Position numbers and translations under genes: made by a program. Below the pieces are notes generated by a model. It searched no databases and was not told the DNA's origin. It was given only the letters and a program-made list of their open reading frames with translations. A stretch of DNA of 30,147 bases, taken from assembly GCA_046728155.1 (NCBI GenBank), contig JBKPDY010000172.1:1-30147 (forward strand), given 5' to 3'. The DNA is from CAWDLX01 sp046728155 (GTDB taxonomy: Bacteria > Actinomycetota > Actinomycetes > Mycobacteriales > Micromonosporaceae). This document shows, piece after piece, positions 1 to 8,585 of the stretch. Position 1 is the stretch's first letter. The number at the start of each line of letters is the position of its first letter.

Positions 1-205
1 CTCCCCGACCGCGTCCAAGGCCGCCTGGGCCCTGCCGCTGGCTGCGGCACAACACCACGCCGTCATCGGCGTAACGCACCAGCTCACCCACCCCACGGGC
101 AGACAGCTCAGTGTCCAGGACATGCAGGTAAATGTTGGACAGCAGCGGTGAGAACACCCCACCCTGCGGCGTGCCGGACAGCTTCTAAGCCTTTCGGATC
201 TTCGA
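1..205 (-). pseudogene. Group II intron reverse transcriptase remnant
   Basis: Read on the minus strand, positions about 181 to 60 encode a reverse-transcriptase core. It has the SGTPQGG motif, then SPLLSNIYLHVLD, then the catalytic RYADD motif followed by VVLC. This is the hallmark of LtrA-type group II intron-encoded proteins, which act in splicing and retrohoming. The copy is broken. An in-frame TAG lies at 185-187, just upstream of the SGTPQGG motif, and upstream sequence no longer resembles the fingers domain. After YADD the natural continuation (RAQAALDAVGE) is found only in a shifted frame, so there is a slip near position 45. The left part runs out of the window. RT identity is confident; whether more of the intron lies to the left is unknown. 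Confidence 0.75.
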
Positions 206-257
206 GTCGCCGACATGCGGATGTGCCGCAGCTGTTTGCTCCCGCCGCGCGAATGCG

Positions 258-872
258 CTATCTCCCGTCGGGCACCTTGTCCTTGACCGCGTCGTAGCCG
301 ACCTTGGTGGGTGCCTCGGTCGGTGAGTAGATCACGCGTATCACGCCGGTCGGAAACGCCTCTGTCGCGATCATCTTCAGGTGGTACGGCGCGTCGCCCT
401 GGTCGAATAGCCGGCGGCCCTTGCGTGCCGCGACCGGATGCACCAGGAGGCGGAGCTCGTCGACCAGCCCGGCGGCGAGCAGTTGCTGTACCACGGAGAT
501 CGAGCCTGGGATGAGGATGCCTCTCACGTCAGCATCAGCCTTGAGCGCGGTGGTGGCCTCGAGGAGGTCGCCGTTGATCAGCTCGGAGTTGCGCCAGGAG
601 AATACGAGTGGCTGCCGCGAGACGACCACCTTGCGCAGGTCCCCTAGATGCTTGGCCATCGCTGCGTCGTCCCCGCCCGCCGCCTCGCGGTCGGGCCAGG
701 CCCCAGCGAAGCTGTCGTAAGTCTCTCGGCCGATGAGCAGCACGTCACAGGTGTCGTAGTCTTCGCCGACGGCGCGGCCCATGTTCTCGTCGAAGTACGG
801 GAAGTGCCAATCGGGGTCGATCTCGGCGACACCGTCGGCCGAGATGAACAGAGTGGAGATAACCTTTGCCAT
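258..872 (-). CDS. Dihydrofolate reductase family protein (RibD C-terminal-like)
   Basis: A 204-residue protein of the RibD C-terminal / dihydrofolate reductase-like family. It begins MAKVISTLFISADGVAE, the usual first strand of these proteins. It carries the DVLLIGRETYDSF segment near residue 45, a KVVVSR strand, and GILIPGSISVVQQLLAAGLVDEL, the conserved nucleotide-binding and C-terminal helix region. The start at 872 is preferred over an in-frame start 72 bases upstream because AAGGGA lies eight bases before this ATG and the family homology begins here. Members are probably NADPH-dependent reductases of unknown substrate; riboflavin or folate function cannot be claimed from sequence. The gene stands alone, with the oligopeptidase gene upstream on the same strand about 220 bases away. 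Confidence 0.85.
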   Translation of the reverse strand: MAKVISTLFISADGVAEIDPDWHFPYFDENMGRAVGEDYDTCDVLLIGRETYDSFAGAWPDREAAGGDDAAMAKHLGDLRKVVVSRQPLVFSWRNSELINGDLLEATTALKADADVRGILIPGSISVVQQLLAAGLVDELRLLVHPVAARKGRRLFDQGDAPYHLKMIATEAFPTGVIRVIYSPTEAPTKVGYDAVKDKVPDGR

Positions 873-1094
873 CGCGGTGGTCCCTTCGGGTCGTGGGTGT
901 TGCAAGGTAGACGGACGCAGCACTCCAACCTCATCGGTTGGCACGGATGCGTCGTCGACAGCGATGACGGCAGCGCTCGACGATAGCTTCGCGCGTCAGC
1001 TCGGCCGACGGCAGAGGCGGGCGGTCGCGTCGCATTCCGAGCGTCCACACTACGCGGCAGATGCATGGAGATGGCGGCTTGGCTGCCGGACCGA

Positions 1095-3164
1095 TCACTC
1101 AGGGGCGACCAGGTGGTAGCCGAGACCTAACTGGTCGAAGAGGAAAGCGTGCCAGTCTGTTGTCTCCTCGACGGTCTGGTCGAGCGACCCGGCCAGGTGG
1201 CCTGTGGACCCCAACCGCAGCAGCACCGGCCGCTCCGATGTCGTTGCCTTCTGGAGTCGAGCCGCCATCTTCTTGGCATGCCATGCATCGACCCGGGCGT
1301 CGTTCTGTCCGGCGGTCAGCAACACAGCTGGGTAGGGCGTCCCGTCCACGACGTTGTGGTAGGGCGAGTACGCGAGCAGCGTGGCGAATAGCTCGGGATC
1401 CTCCACGGTGCCGTACTCGGGCGTGTTGAACCTCCCGTTGGTGGTGGTCTCGGCTCGCAGCGAGTCCATCACCGGCGCCGCTGCCACCACCGCGCGGGCG
1501 ATGTCCGGCCGCTGGGTGAGCACGGCACCCATCAACAATCCTCCGTTGGAACCGCCGGCGATCGCCAGTCGCTCGCGACTGGTGATCCCGCTGTTTTGAA
1601 GATGGTCCGCGCAGGCGATCAAGTCGTCGAAGCAGTTCTGCTTGCTGGTGAGTCGACCGGAGTCGTGCCACTCCTGGCCGAATTCACCGCCGCCGCGGAT
1701 GTTCGCCACCACGTAGACCCCGCCCTGCTCCAGCCACAGCAGCATCTCGGGATCGAACCGCGGCACCAGCGAGATGCTGTACCCGCCGTATGCGGTCAGC
1801 AGCGCGGGCGCGTTGCCGTCCCGTGGCGTGCCGGGTGCGGCGATGACGTTGAGGGGGATGCATGTGCCGTCGCGCGACGTCGCGAACTCGCGGGTCACCT
1901 TGTATCCGGCCAGGTCGACGGGGGTGGTCGTCCTCAGTGCGATTGGTCGCGGTGGTTCGCCGTCGGCTGCTACCCACCAGGTCGCGGGCTCGGTAAAGGA
2001 CTCACACGACCAGGCGATCCGGTCCTGCCCCAGTCTCGAGAGACGAGCCGAGTACGACGACACCGAGCTCACCGGAGGGATCTCCACCGGCGGCAAAGGC
2101 CTACCCTTGCCGTCGAAGGCGCGCACTTGCTGCGGCCCGCCGTCCATATCTACGACCCAGACCGTGTCGCGAGTCACCGCCAGGTCTTCGATGACGATGT
2201 CACCCGCCGGCACGATCTCGTCGGCGTCGGCGACCGTGGCACCAGCGGTCAGCGGTAGGCGCAGCACCTTGCCGTGCGGAGCCTCCCGGCGGGACAGCAG
2301 GAACAGCGCGTCTGCGGCAAGCACCGCATGCGCGCACTTGTCGGGGATGTCCGCCACCTGCCACCACGCTCCGTCGGCACTTTGGCTACGGAGAAAGATC
2401 TGCCACTCCCCACCGTCACCCTTCTGCACCCGGTCCATCAGCCAACGGCCGTCGGGAGAGGTGGACAGATAGTTCTCCGCGATCCTCTCGTCGGCGAAGT
2501 AGCCAGCCAGGTCAACGCGGTCAGGCGTGCCGCCGACCTCGCGGAACCACACCTGTTGCCGGAAGCCTGCGGGGTCGGCGCAGCGGGTGTACCAGAACGC
2601 TGAGCTGTCGTGACGCCAGGCCACCGATCCGCCCATCAAATTCACGTGCGGGATCGGACTGTCGACGACGTTCCCGCTCTCGACGTCATAGATGTGCAGC
2701 GACCCGTCCTCTGTGCCATGCTCCGACAGCGAGACCGCGACCTGGCTGCCGTCTGGGGACGGGACGAAGAAGTCGATGGTGGTCTCCCCTGACGGGTCGA
2801 TGGCATCCGGATCCACGACGACACGCTCGATCGCGCGGTCGTTGAGGTCGGTTAGCGCCACCAGGAACGGCTGCTGCCGCGGCGTCTGCACCTTCAGCGC
2901 GAAGAAGGTGCTTCCGCCGGACACGAGCGCCGTGTACGTCGTCGTCTCGGCCTTCAGCAGCTGCTCGACACGGGTTCGCAACGCGTGTCGCCACGGGATC
3001 CCGTCGAAGTAGACGCGCGTCCGGTGCTGCTGGGCCTTCATCCAGGCGATGGTCTCCTCGGAGGAGGCGTCCTCCAGCCACCGGTAGTCCTCAGTGACGT
3101 CGACCCCGTGATAAGTGCTAGTCACCGGGATCCGCGCGGTCCGCACCGGGGGGAGCTCGGTCAT
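1095..3164 (-). CDS. S9 family prolyl oligopeptidase
   Basis: About 689 residues, a usual length for prolyl oligopeptidase. The N-terminal third onward is a beta-propeller (EDYRWLED near the start, then repeated DGSQVAVS, DGRWLMDR-type blades). The C-terminal alpha/beta-hydrolase domain has the nucleophile motif GGSNGG with Ser at about residue 539, the acid in AGQNDARVD (Asp about 622) and the histidine in GSTGH (about 656). These match the family's catalytic triad order and spacing. The enzyme would cleave short proline-containing peptides. No signal peptide is seen, so it is probably cytoplasmic. An in-frame GTG at 3197 would add 11 residues; neither start has a clear ribosome binding site, and the ATG at 3164 fits homologous N-termini better. 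It is divergent from the VOC gene. Confidence 0.93.
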   Translation of the reverse strand: MTELPPVRTARIPVTSTYHGVDVTEDYRWLEDASSEETIAWMKAQQHRTRVYFDGIPWRHALRTRVEQLLKAETTTYTALVSGGSTFFALKVQTPRQQPFLVALTDLNDRAIERVVVDPDAIDPSGETTIDFFVPSPDGSQVAVSLSEHGTEDGSLHIYDVESGNVVDSPIPHVNLMGGSVAWRHDSSAFWYTRCADPAGFRQQVWFREVGGTPDRVDLAGYFADERIAENYLSTSPDGRWLMDRVQKGDGGEWQIFLRSQSADGAWWQVADIPDKCAHAVLAADALFLLSRREAPHGKVLRLPLTAGATVADADEIVPAGDIVIEDLAVTRDTVWVVDMDGGPQQVRAFDGKGRPLPPVEIPPVSSVSSYSARLSRLGQDRIAWSCESFTEPATWWVAADGEPPRPIALRTTTPVDLAGYKVTREFATSRDGTCIPLNVIAAPGTPRDGNAPALLTAYGGYSISLVPRFDPEMLLWLEQGGVYVVANIRGGGEFGQEWHDSGRLTSKQNCFDDLIACADHLQNSGITSRERLAIAGGSNGGLLMGAVLTQRPDIARAVVAAAPVMDSLRAETTTNGRFNTPEYGTVEDPELFATLLAYSPYHNVVDGTPYPAVLLTAGQNDARVDAWHAKKMAARLQKATTSERPVLLRLGSTGHLAGSLDQTVEETTDWHAFLFDQLGLGYHLVAPE

Positions 3165-3339
3165 GTGATCAGTCAACAACCGAGGCGCGCACGGCACAAC
3201 TGAAGACGTGTCGGAGGTACGTTCACCAGCACGTCGCCGCAGACCTTTCCTGGATCACGCAGGCGAGCCGTCCGGTCATGCCGCGAGTAGGTATGCGGAC
3301 TATTGTCTGGCCGCGGCCTGGCGCGGCCTGGCCTGTTCG

Positions 3340-3792
3340 ATGAAGACTTTCTCCGTGGGTTCCGCAGAGCAACAGCACGCGCACTGGCCAGAACATCTTC
3401 GCGTGGGTGCGTTGCGTGTGGTGCGGTGGAGCGCGCGTTACGACCAGACGGTCAGCTTCTACCGGGACACCATCGGGCTACCGGTCCTCGAAACCTTCCA
3501 CAACAGCTACGGCTTGGACGGGACGATCCTTGGCTTGCCCGGGGGCCCAGTTCACTTAGAGATCGTCCGTTTGACAGATGCGCCGCAGCCGGCACTCGGA
3601 CGTGATCAGCTTGTGTTCTACCTGCCGGATATTGCCGCACAGGAGCACATCACAGCACGGCTCGCCGCCGCCGGTGTCCACCCGGTTGAGCAGATCGACT
3701 ACTGGGAGGCCAACGGCGGCGTCACGTACCGGGACCCGGACGGGCGAGAAGTAGTGTTCGCGTCCTGGATCTATGGCCCGCCGAGATCCTGA
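3340..3792 (+). CDS. VOC (glyoxalase/bleomycin resistance) family protein
   Basis: About 150 residues from the ATG at 3340. The pattern is a vicinal oxygen chelate protein: RVVRWSARYDQTVSFYRDTIGLPV, then YGLDGTILGLPG, VHLEIV, LVFYLPD, and a closing GGVTYRDPDGREVVFASW. The VHLE and REV positions are where metal ligands lie in this fold. Such proteins include dioxygenases, glyoxalases and antibiotic-binding proteins, and sequence alone does not choose. The open frame extends back to 3208, but the added residues are arginine-rich and unlike the family. A GTG near 3403, just before the first strand, is another possible start. No convincing ribosome binding site decides between them. Confidence 0.82.
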   Translation: MKTFSVGSAEQQHAHWPEHLRVGALRVVRWSARYDQTVSFYRDTIGLPVLETFHNSYGLDGTILGLPGGPVHLEIVRLTDAPQPALGRDQLVFYLPDIAAQEHITARLAAAGVHPVEQIDYWEANGGVTYRDPDGREVVFASWIYGPPRS

Positions 3793-3881
3793 TCCACGCC
3801 CAAGGCGCACGAGTGCACGCTCATGGCGCTGGTCGTGCGGCTGCGCGGCAAATACTGCTGCTACGGATTGAGCGCGATTCG

Positions 3882-4961
3882 TTACGGCAGGGTGAGCCGG
3901 GCGTTGAGCCGCAGGTAATCGCCGTACCGTCGTGCCGCCTGGGCGAGCGCTTCGATCTCTGGCGGTTTCAGCGCTCGGTAGGGCCGCAGGTCGAACCGTA
4001 CCTGGTCGTTGACGATGGTGCGCCGCATGGCGGCGACGAGTTGTGCGTCGACCAGGGCCATCCCGGCCGCGCTCTCCCGGGTGCGTGGCACGTTGGCGGC
4101 GGCGTCGAGCACCCAGCGGGAGTCCTGGTAGCCGCGGTATGTCTCGTCGAGGATCTGAAGCAGGTGACCCGTGGGCTGCTGCGGTCCGTCGGGGATATCC
4201 CCAGGGACGTGCCAGAAGGTACGCCCGTTGTGCTGGAACGAGTCGAGCTTGTCGTACACCTGCTGCAGGCCGGCGCGCACATCGGCGAGGGTGAGCGTGG
4301 CCCAGTACGCGAGGTCCCTTTCGGTGGCCGGGCCATGCCCGGTGAAGTAGCGCAGGGCGAGCTCGGCCAGGGCCTCGGTGCGCCCGAGCCGACGCGGTAC
4401 CGGCACGCGCTCGCCCATGAGGGCGTAGGTGTGCTCGCCGTCGACGATTCGGCCACTGCAGATCAGCCCGTCCAGCTCGGCGTGGGCCAGCAAGATCATC
4501 AGCATCTGCCCCCCGCCAGGGATACCGCGCTCGCCCAGTTCCTCAGCAAGTTGCGCACGGGTGAGCTGTCCTCGACTCGCGAGTGCCGCTATGACGGCGG
4601 CGACCGCCTGGTCGATCGAGTGATCGTCGAGACGGTGGGCGTTGCGCAGCTGCTGCCCGGTGCTCCGCCGGACGCGGGGACCGGTCAGGTCGAGCAGCCA
4701 GCCGATGTCCTCGGCCAGCACGAAGTGCCAGGTGGGCCGCAGCACGTGCGTGCGCAGGACGGTGCCGTCGTCGAGGAGAGTCGCCAGATCGGCCTGGTCG
4801 GGGCTGCGAGTGCGCGAGGCCACTGCCCACGCCGCCTGACCGAAGTTCTCTGCCTGGACGGCCAGCAGCGACCCGACAGCCTCGCGCGCCGACGCGGCGT
4901 GGGGCGAGGCCAGGTGCTGGCAACGCAACCTCCAGCGAGCAATGTCGAGGTCCTGCACCAT
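3882..4961 (-). CDS. Winged-helix DNA-binding protein, HTH_42 / AlkZ-like
   Basis: A 359-residue protein of the HTH_42 superfamily, which contains the DNA glycosylases AlkZ and YcaQ that remove bulky alkylated or crosslinked bases. Diagnostic segments are LLAVQAENFGQAAWA (residues 32-46), VLRTHVLRPTWHFVLAEDIGWLL, a winged-helix stretch GQLTRAQLAEEL, and the RYFTGHGPATERDLAYW segment found in most members. The start at 4961 has GGAAGGTGG just upstream; an in-frame start 75 bases further back lacks one. In studied relatives the catalytic motif is Q-x-Q or Q-x-D. Here the corresponding residues read Gln36-Ala-Glu38, so activity is uncertain. The nearest gene downstream on this strand (3208-3792 region) is convergent and unrelated. 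Confidence 0.85.
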   Translation of the reverse strand: MVQDLDIARWRLRCQHLASPHAASAREAVGSLLAVQAENFGQAAWAVASRTRSPDQADLATLLDDGTVLRTHVLRPTWHFVLAEDIGWLLDLTGPRVRRSTGQQLRNAHRLDDHSIDQAVAAVIAALASRGQLTRAQLAEELGERGIPGGGQMLMILLAHAELDGLICSGRIVDGEHTYALMGERVPVPRRLGRTEALAELALRYFTGHGPATERDLAYWATLTLADVRAGLQQVYDKLDSFQHNGRTFWHVPGDIPDGPQQPTGHLLQILDETYRGYQDSRWVLDAAANVPRTRESAAGMALVDAQLVAAMRRTIVNDQVRFDLRPYRALKPPEIEALAQAARRYGDYLRLNARLTLP

Positions 4962-5096
4962 GCCGCCACCTTCCACGGACCCCAGCCAGAACAGACTAGC
5001 CCGGCGCGTGACGCCCGACCGCGCGGCGGCGTTCACTCATCTGGCGATGTGAGTGCGACGGTCGACAAGATGAGCAGACGCATAGCGGCCTGCTGG

Positions 5097-5344
5097 TCAT
5101 GGTGGCGGCGCGCCGGAGCGCACGAGACGCACGATGTCCGCTACCAGGTCGGCAACAGGCCGTACGGTATCGGCGACGGCGTCTGCATGCTCATCCGGCC
5201 GATACCGGCGCATCGTTGCCGCCACGTACTCCCTGGGCCTGAGACCGCGATCGTCACCACGTCGACATTGTCAACGTTGACCGGGCCTTCGCGGGCCGGC
5301 CGCAGCAGCCGTGCGTCCTCTTCTACCGCAAGGGGTGCACGAGC
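5097..5344 (-). pseudogene. Unidentified gene fragment, frameshifted
   Basis: This gap between the AlkZ-like gene and the GNAT gene contains coding-like minus-strand sequence with G/C-rich third positions. From about 5344 one frame reads LAVEEDARLLRPAREGP, then VNVDNVDVVTIAVSGP. At the CCCAGGG near 5235-5240 the continuation moves to another frame: REYVAATMRRYRPDEHADAV, then VRPVADLVADIVRLVRSG, ending at the stop 5097-5099. The two pieces join naturally with a one-base shift. No start codon or ribosome binding site is seen, and a TAG lies just upstream. I do not recognise the family. It could be a truncated, decayed gene or chance open sequence. Confidence 0.35.
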
Positions 5345-5347
5345 GAA

Positions 5348-6163
5348 CTATGGGTGTTGGAGCCAGACGTTTGGCTCGACATAGGTTCCGCGGTCGGCGT
5401 CGCGGTCGATGTGGAGAATGGCGAGGCCGTCGGGGATGACGTACTCACCTGAGGACGGCAAGACCATGCCACTCCAGGCCTCCCATTCGGCCACGGTGCC
5501 GGTCATCGTCTGAGATCGAGGCGCAGTAGCGATGATGCGGGCCCCAAGGCGCCAGTGGGTGCGAATCCAGGGATCCAGCGGCGCGCCGTCGGCGCGGGTC
5601 CATGCTGCGAACTCCTCGATAGATGTCAACGGGTAGCGCGCCTTGAGCGTCGGCCGCACAGGTGCGATCACTCGAACCCAGCCTCGTTGCTCGGCTAAGC
5701 CGCGAAGGGCGGTGAGCAGCTCGCCGGCGACACCGCGGCCGCGTAGATCGGGATGTACCTGAGCGGCGGCGATGACTAACGTGTCGGGCTCCACCCTGGA
5801 GCGGTAGCCGTCCACGGCGCGGGCCAGTGAGTCGGTGTACCCGCTGGGCAGGTCGGCAGGCTCGCCGTTCCAGCGAAGCGGCACCGACCACCCCGCGGCC
5901 ACGATCACGTCGTCGGCGTCCACTAGCACCAGTTCCAAGTCGGCGAACACGTCGCGAACCGTGCCGATGTATTGTTTGACAGCTTGGTCAGCGGTGATGA
6001 ACGCCGGCCATCCGTCGGCGAACAAGCGGTTCATCTGCTCGTCTGGGCGCGGTCGATCCCTCATGCGTTCCACATTCAAAGCCATACGAGTTTCATAGCC
6101 GAATCCGGGGCGAATCGTAGACGCCGGGGCAGCCGACCCATCGGAGCCTTGGTTGTCGCTCAC
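5348..6163 (-). CDS. GNAT family N-acetyltransferase
   Basis: A 271-residue protein with the acetyl-CoA binding motif A of GNAT acetyltransferases at residues 136-150 (VHPDLRGRGVAGELL). It is preceded by the DTLVIAAAQ strand and followed by the helix ALRGLAEQRGWVRVIAPVRP. The family transfers acetyl from acetyl-CoA to an amine; the substrate is not predictable. It is longer than a minimal GNAT (about 150 residues). The N-terminal part (residues 60-100) forms the first strands, and the tail after residue 170 (WTRADGAPLDPWIRTHWRLG) recurs in a group of actinobacterial GNATs. The start is GTG at 6163 with AGGA nearby; an internal ATG at 6085 is an alternative. Confidence 0.85.
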   Translation of the reverse strand: MSDNQGSDGSAAPASTIRPGFGYETRMALNVERMRDRPRPDEQMNRLFADGWPAFITADQAVKQYIGTVRDVFADLELVLVDADDVIVAAGWSVPLRWNGEPADLPSGYTDSLARAVDGYRSRVEPDTLVIAAAQVHPDLRGRGVAGELLTALRGLAEQRGWVRVIAPVRPTLKARYPLTSIEEFAAWTRADGAPLDPWIRTHWRLGARIIATAPRSQTMTGTVAEWEAWSGMVLPSSGEYVIPDGLAILHIDRDADRGTYVEPNVWLQHP

Positions 6164-6191
6164 CAGTGGGTCCTAGGGTGCCAAAACGCGC

Positions 6192-6420
6192 GTGCGCCGT
6201 TTGACCTTGGTTCCTGCCTTATCGGATCTGCCGCGAACCGAGCGACACCTCCAGGTGACAGCCGGCTCGTGTCTCACCATCGGCGCCGTGCGGATCGGTG
6301 ACGTCGTCCACAAGCACGCATCGCCTTGGACGCCGACGGTAGACGCGCTCGTGCGGTACCTGGAAGATGCCGGCGCTCACGGCGTTCCCAGGGCACTCGG
6401 CTTCGACGAGCAATATGGCC
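6192..6420 (+). pseudogene. Aminoglycoside phosphotransferase-family remnant
   Basis: The plus-strand frame from about 6256 reads TIGAVRIGDVVHKHASPWTP, then TVDALVRYLEDAGAHGVPRA, then LGFDEQ. This closely follows the opening of actinobacterial APH/choline-kinase-like phosphotransferases (gly-x-val-x-arg-x-gly-asp, then PWTPxVxxLLxxL, then a first-lobe strand ending in gly-x-asp-glu). After LGFDEQ the family sequence stops. The continuing open frame to 6659 is arginine/proline-rich and resembles no kinase domain, and no HGD or DxD catalytic segment is present. The gene has therefore lost its C-terminal four fifths. The start codon is unclear. Confidence 0.55.
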
Positions 6421-7037
6421 CGTTTGACGCAGCCGTCTGCACATGTCGCGTGACTGGGCGCGCAAGCCGCGACCGGTGGGCAGGCCCTCGCCCTCCCCCG
6501 ATCAGGCGGACGAGCAGCTCACCGTGTGGGGCAGTTCCCATCGCCGAAGCACTCGCCTCTGCGCCACGGCCGGACGGATCGGACCCCGATGCGCTACAGG
6601 AGCCGCCCACGGTAATGGCGTCGTCGCCGAACGTTGCTGGGACGAGGCGGCCCGCTTGAAGTGCCTCGCCGGAACACCCCAGTCATGAAGTTCAACGCGG
6701 CTGGAAGACGAACGTGGCGTCCTCGCTCGAGCGGAAGTTGCACCCCCGCAGGGCATCGGTTGGCTGCGAGCTTCTTGCCGGCCCGGCGAGCGCCAGGGTG
6801 CCTACACCGTCACGCTGATGGTCATCTTGCCGGCGCGGATCGCCCCGCCTTCATGGCCCCTGGGCACGTGACGACCGGCGCCAGCCATGTAGGGCGGAAC
6901 GCGCTGTCGTGCCAACATCCGCGAGCGCACTGATCTGCCTAGCGTCAGATGCTGCTGCTGATCTCCCGACCGAGCGGCCGGATGTCACCGCGACCGGTTC
7001 ATGCGTCAACGGGCCGTTCCGGCAGTCGGCCTCCCCC
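6421..7037. other. Gene-poor stretch after the APH remnant
   Basis: About 600 bases without a recognisable gene. The only coding-like piece is a plus-strand frame at 6689-6871 reading TRLEDERGVLARAEVAPPQG, then GERQGAYTVTLMVI. It has no start codon, begins right after a stop, and I cannot assign it. No inverted terminal repeats, tRNA or strong terminator were seen. It is probably decayed sequence. Confidence 0.4.
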
Positions 7038-8402
7038 TTAGCGGATCAGGCCACCGGTGGACTCAGACACCGGCTGGTCGGTGTTGATGAGCGAGGGCGG
7101 CCCGGCAGCGATGCCCTCCTCGGGCTCGCGGCTGGAGGAACGGGCGTCGGCCAACACGTTGGCAGGGACATGCTGCTCGAGGAATCGCCGCGCCAGCCGG
7201 GTCGACGGGTGCACGCCGATGGTGGCTACCACTATGATGCCGGCGATCACCAGCCAGCCGACGGCGCCCCAGTTCATCGCGAGGAAGGTGTACAAGGCCG
7301 GCGCCCATACCCGGCCCAGGGTGCTACTCAGCTCGGCGGCGCCCTGGTAGGCGCCGCGCCGACGCGGGTCCATGAGCTCGGCCTCGAACGACCAGCTGGC
7401 GGCCGAGAGGTAGAGCTCAGCCCCGGTCACAGTGACGTGACCGAGCCAGACCAGCGAGATCGTGACCCAGCCGACGCTGTCGTGGGTCGCCAAGGTGATC
7501 AGGCAGGAGAGCACGAAGAACGTCGACGATATCCGAGTCGCCTTCAGCGCGGTCGGCACGTCATGGACTCCGCGGGCCGCCGCCATCGGCAGGAGGATGC
7601 ACATCACCGTGTTGGTTCCGAACAGAAAGGCCAGCAGCACCCGCGGGGCGTCGGTCTCCTCCACCAGCCACAGCGGAATCACGATGTTGAGCAGCACCTG
7701 GTTGGTCCAGAAGACCCCGCCGAAGAACGTCGTGAGGAGCCAGCCGGGGTTACGCAGCGGTCCGGGCCCGGGGATCTTCACCTTGCGGTCCTCCGGGGCG
7801 CGGTCGTCGTGCGAAGCCCGCGGCAGCCGGCTGATCGCGGCAGCGTTGACCAGAAAGATCACGGTGGTGAACCAGGGCAGCGTGTGGAGGACGTCGTTGG
7901 AGTGGAATGCCAGTGCGACGCCACCGATCAGGGCGCCGAGGGTGAAGCCGACGTTGAGCGCGGAGTACATGTAGGCGCGTGACTTCACCCTCTCGTCCGG
8001 CGGCAGTACGTCGATGGTGTACGCGCCGTGCGCGGCGTTGCCGAGGGCACCGATGATCTCCATGCCGACGGCCATGGCGACGTAGCCTTTGAAGTCGCTG
8101 ATGAACGGCCACACCGCGAACATCGCGGCCTGCCCGGTCGCGCTGACCGCCCACATCTTCTTCGGCCCGAAGCGGTCGACCAGCTTGCCCATCGGCAGTG
8201 CGGCCAGGAAGGCGGCTATGCCGGCGCACGTTAGGCCGAGACCAACCTGCGCGGCGGAAAGCCCGACGATCTTGGTGAAGAACACCGCCGATCCGGTCAT
8301 GAAGGTGCCCTCACCGAGGGCGAAGAGAAGTGACTGGGCAGCGAGCCGGCCGGCGAGAGGCGACGGGGGGCGCGCGCGGCGGGGGATGGCGGCGAGCATC
8401 AC
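7038..8402 (-). CDS. MFS transporter
   Basis: A 454-residue integral membrane protein with the alternating hydrophobic segments expected of a 12-helix major facilitator. The loop after the second helix, MGKLVDRFGPKKMW (about residues 71-84), is the family's motif A (G-x-x-x-D-R-x-G-R/K). N-terminal helices include SLLFALGEGTFMTGSAVFFT and VGLGLTCAGIAAFLAALP. The C-terminal half begins after the loop with DDRAPEDRKVKIPGPG. Substrate is unknown. The start is GTG at 8402 or the adjacent ATG at 8399; GGAGA sits in the right place and falls inside a 15-base palindrome. It is transcribed divergently from the serine hydrolase gene at 8586, with 183 bases between them, and the two may share regulation. 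Confidence 0.9.
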   Translation of the reverse strand: MMLAAIPRRARPPSPLAGRLAAQSLLFALGEGTFMTGSAVFFTKIVGLSAAQVGLGLTCAGIAAFLAALPMGKLVDRFGPKKMWAVSATGQAAMFAVWPFISDFKGYVAMAVGMEIIGALGNAAHGAYTIDVLPPDERVKSRAYMYSALNVGFTLGALIGGVALAFHSNDVLHTLPWFTTVIFLVNAAAISRLPRASHDDRAPEDRKVKIPGPGPLRNPGWLLTTFFGGVFWTNQVLLNIVIPLWLVEETDAPRVLLAFLFGTNTVMCILLPMAAARGVHDVPTALKATRISSTFFVLSCLITLATHDSVGWVTISLVWLGHVTVTGAELYLSAASWSFEAELMDPRRRGAYQGAAELSSTLGRVWAPALYTFLAMNWGAVGWLVIAGIIVVATIGVHPSTRLARRFLEQHVPANVLADARSSSREPEEGIAAGPPSLINTDQPVSESTGGLIR

Positions 8403-8416
8403 CGGAGATTCTCCGG
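8402..8416. promoter_or_regulatory. 15-base palindrome at the MFS start
   Basis: CCGGAGA-T-TCTCCGG is a perfect inverted repeat with 7-base arms and a single central base. It covers the Shine-Dalgarno region of the minus-strand MFS gene and touches its GTG start. It could be an operator, or hide the ribosome binding site as a weak hairpin. A shorter repeat, CGACA-AG-TGTCG, follows at 8424-8435. Function is inferred only. Confidence 0.4.
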
Positions 8417-8585
8417 GACCTCACGACAAGTGTCGCGCGATTTTCCGACCATGCCGGTACGCTCGCGCACTGAACTGCCGATGAGCGGTACTACTCGGAC
8501 TGGGTCTTTTCCTCAACGTCCTCGCGGAACGTGCGGTCGTCGCGCAACGTGTAACTTGTGAACGGACGAGATCGGGAGGAGACAG

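Noticed and set aside
3813..5384. A 523-codon plus-strand open frame.
   Set aside because: It runs antisense through the AlkZ-like gene, has no domain resemblance or ribosome binding site, and is explained by high G+C content lacking stops.
6909..7982. A 357-codon plus-strand open frame.
   Set aside because: It is antisense to the MFS gene, with low-complexity composition and no family features.
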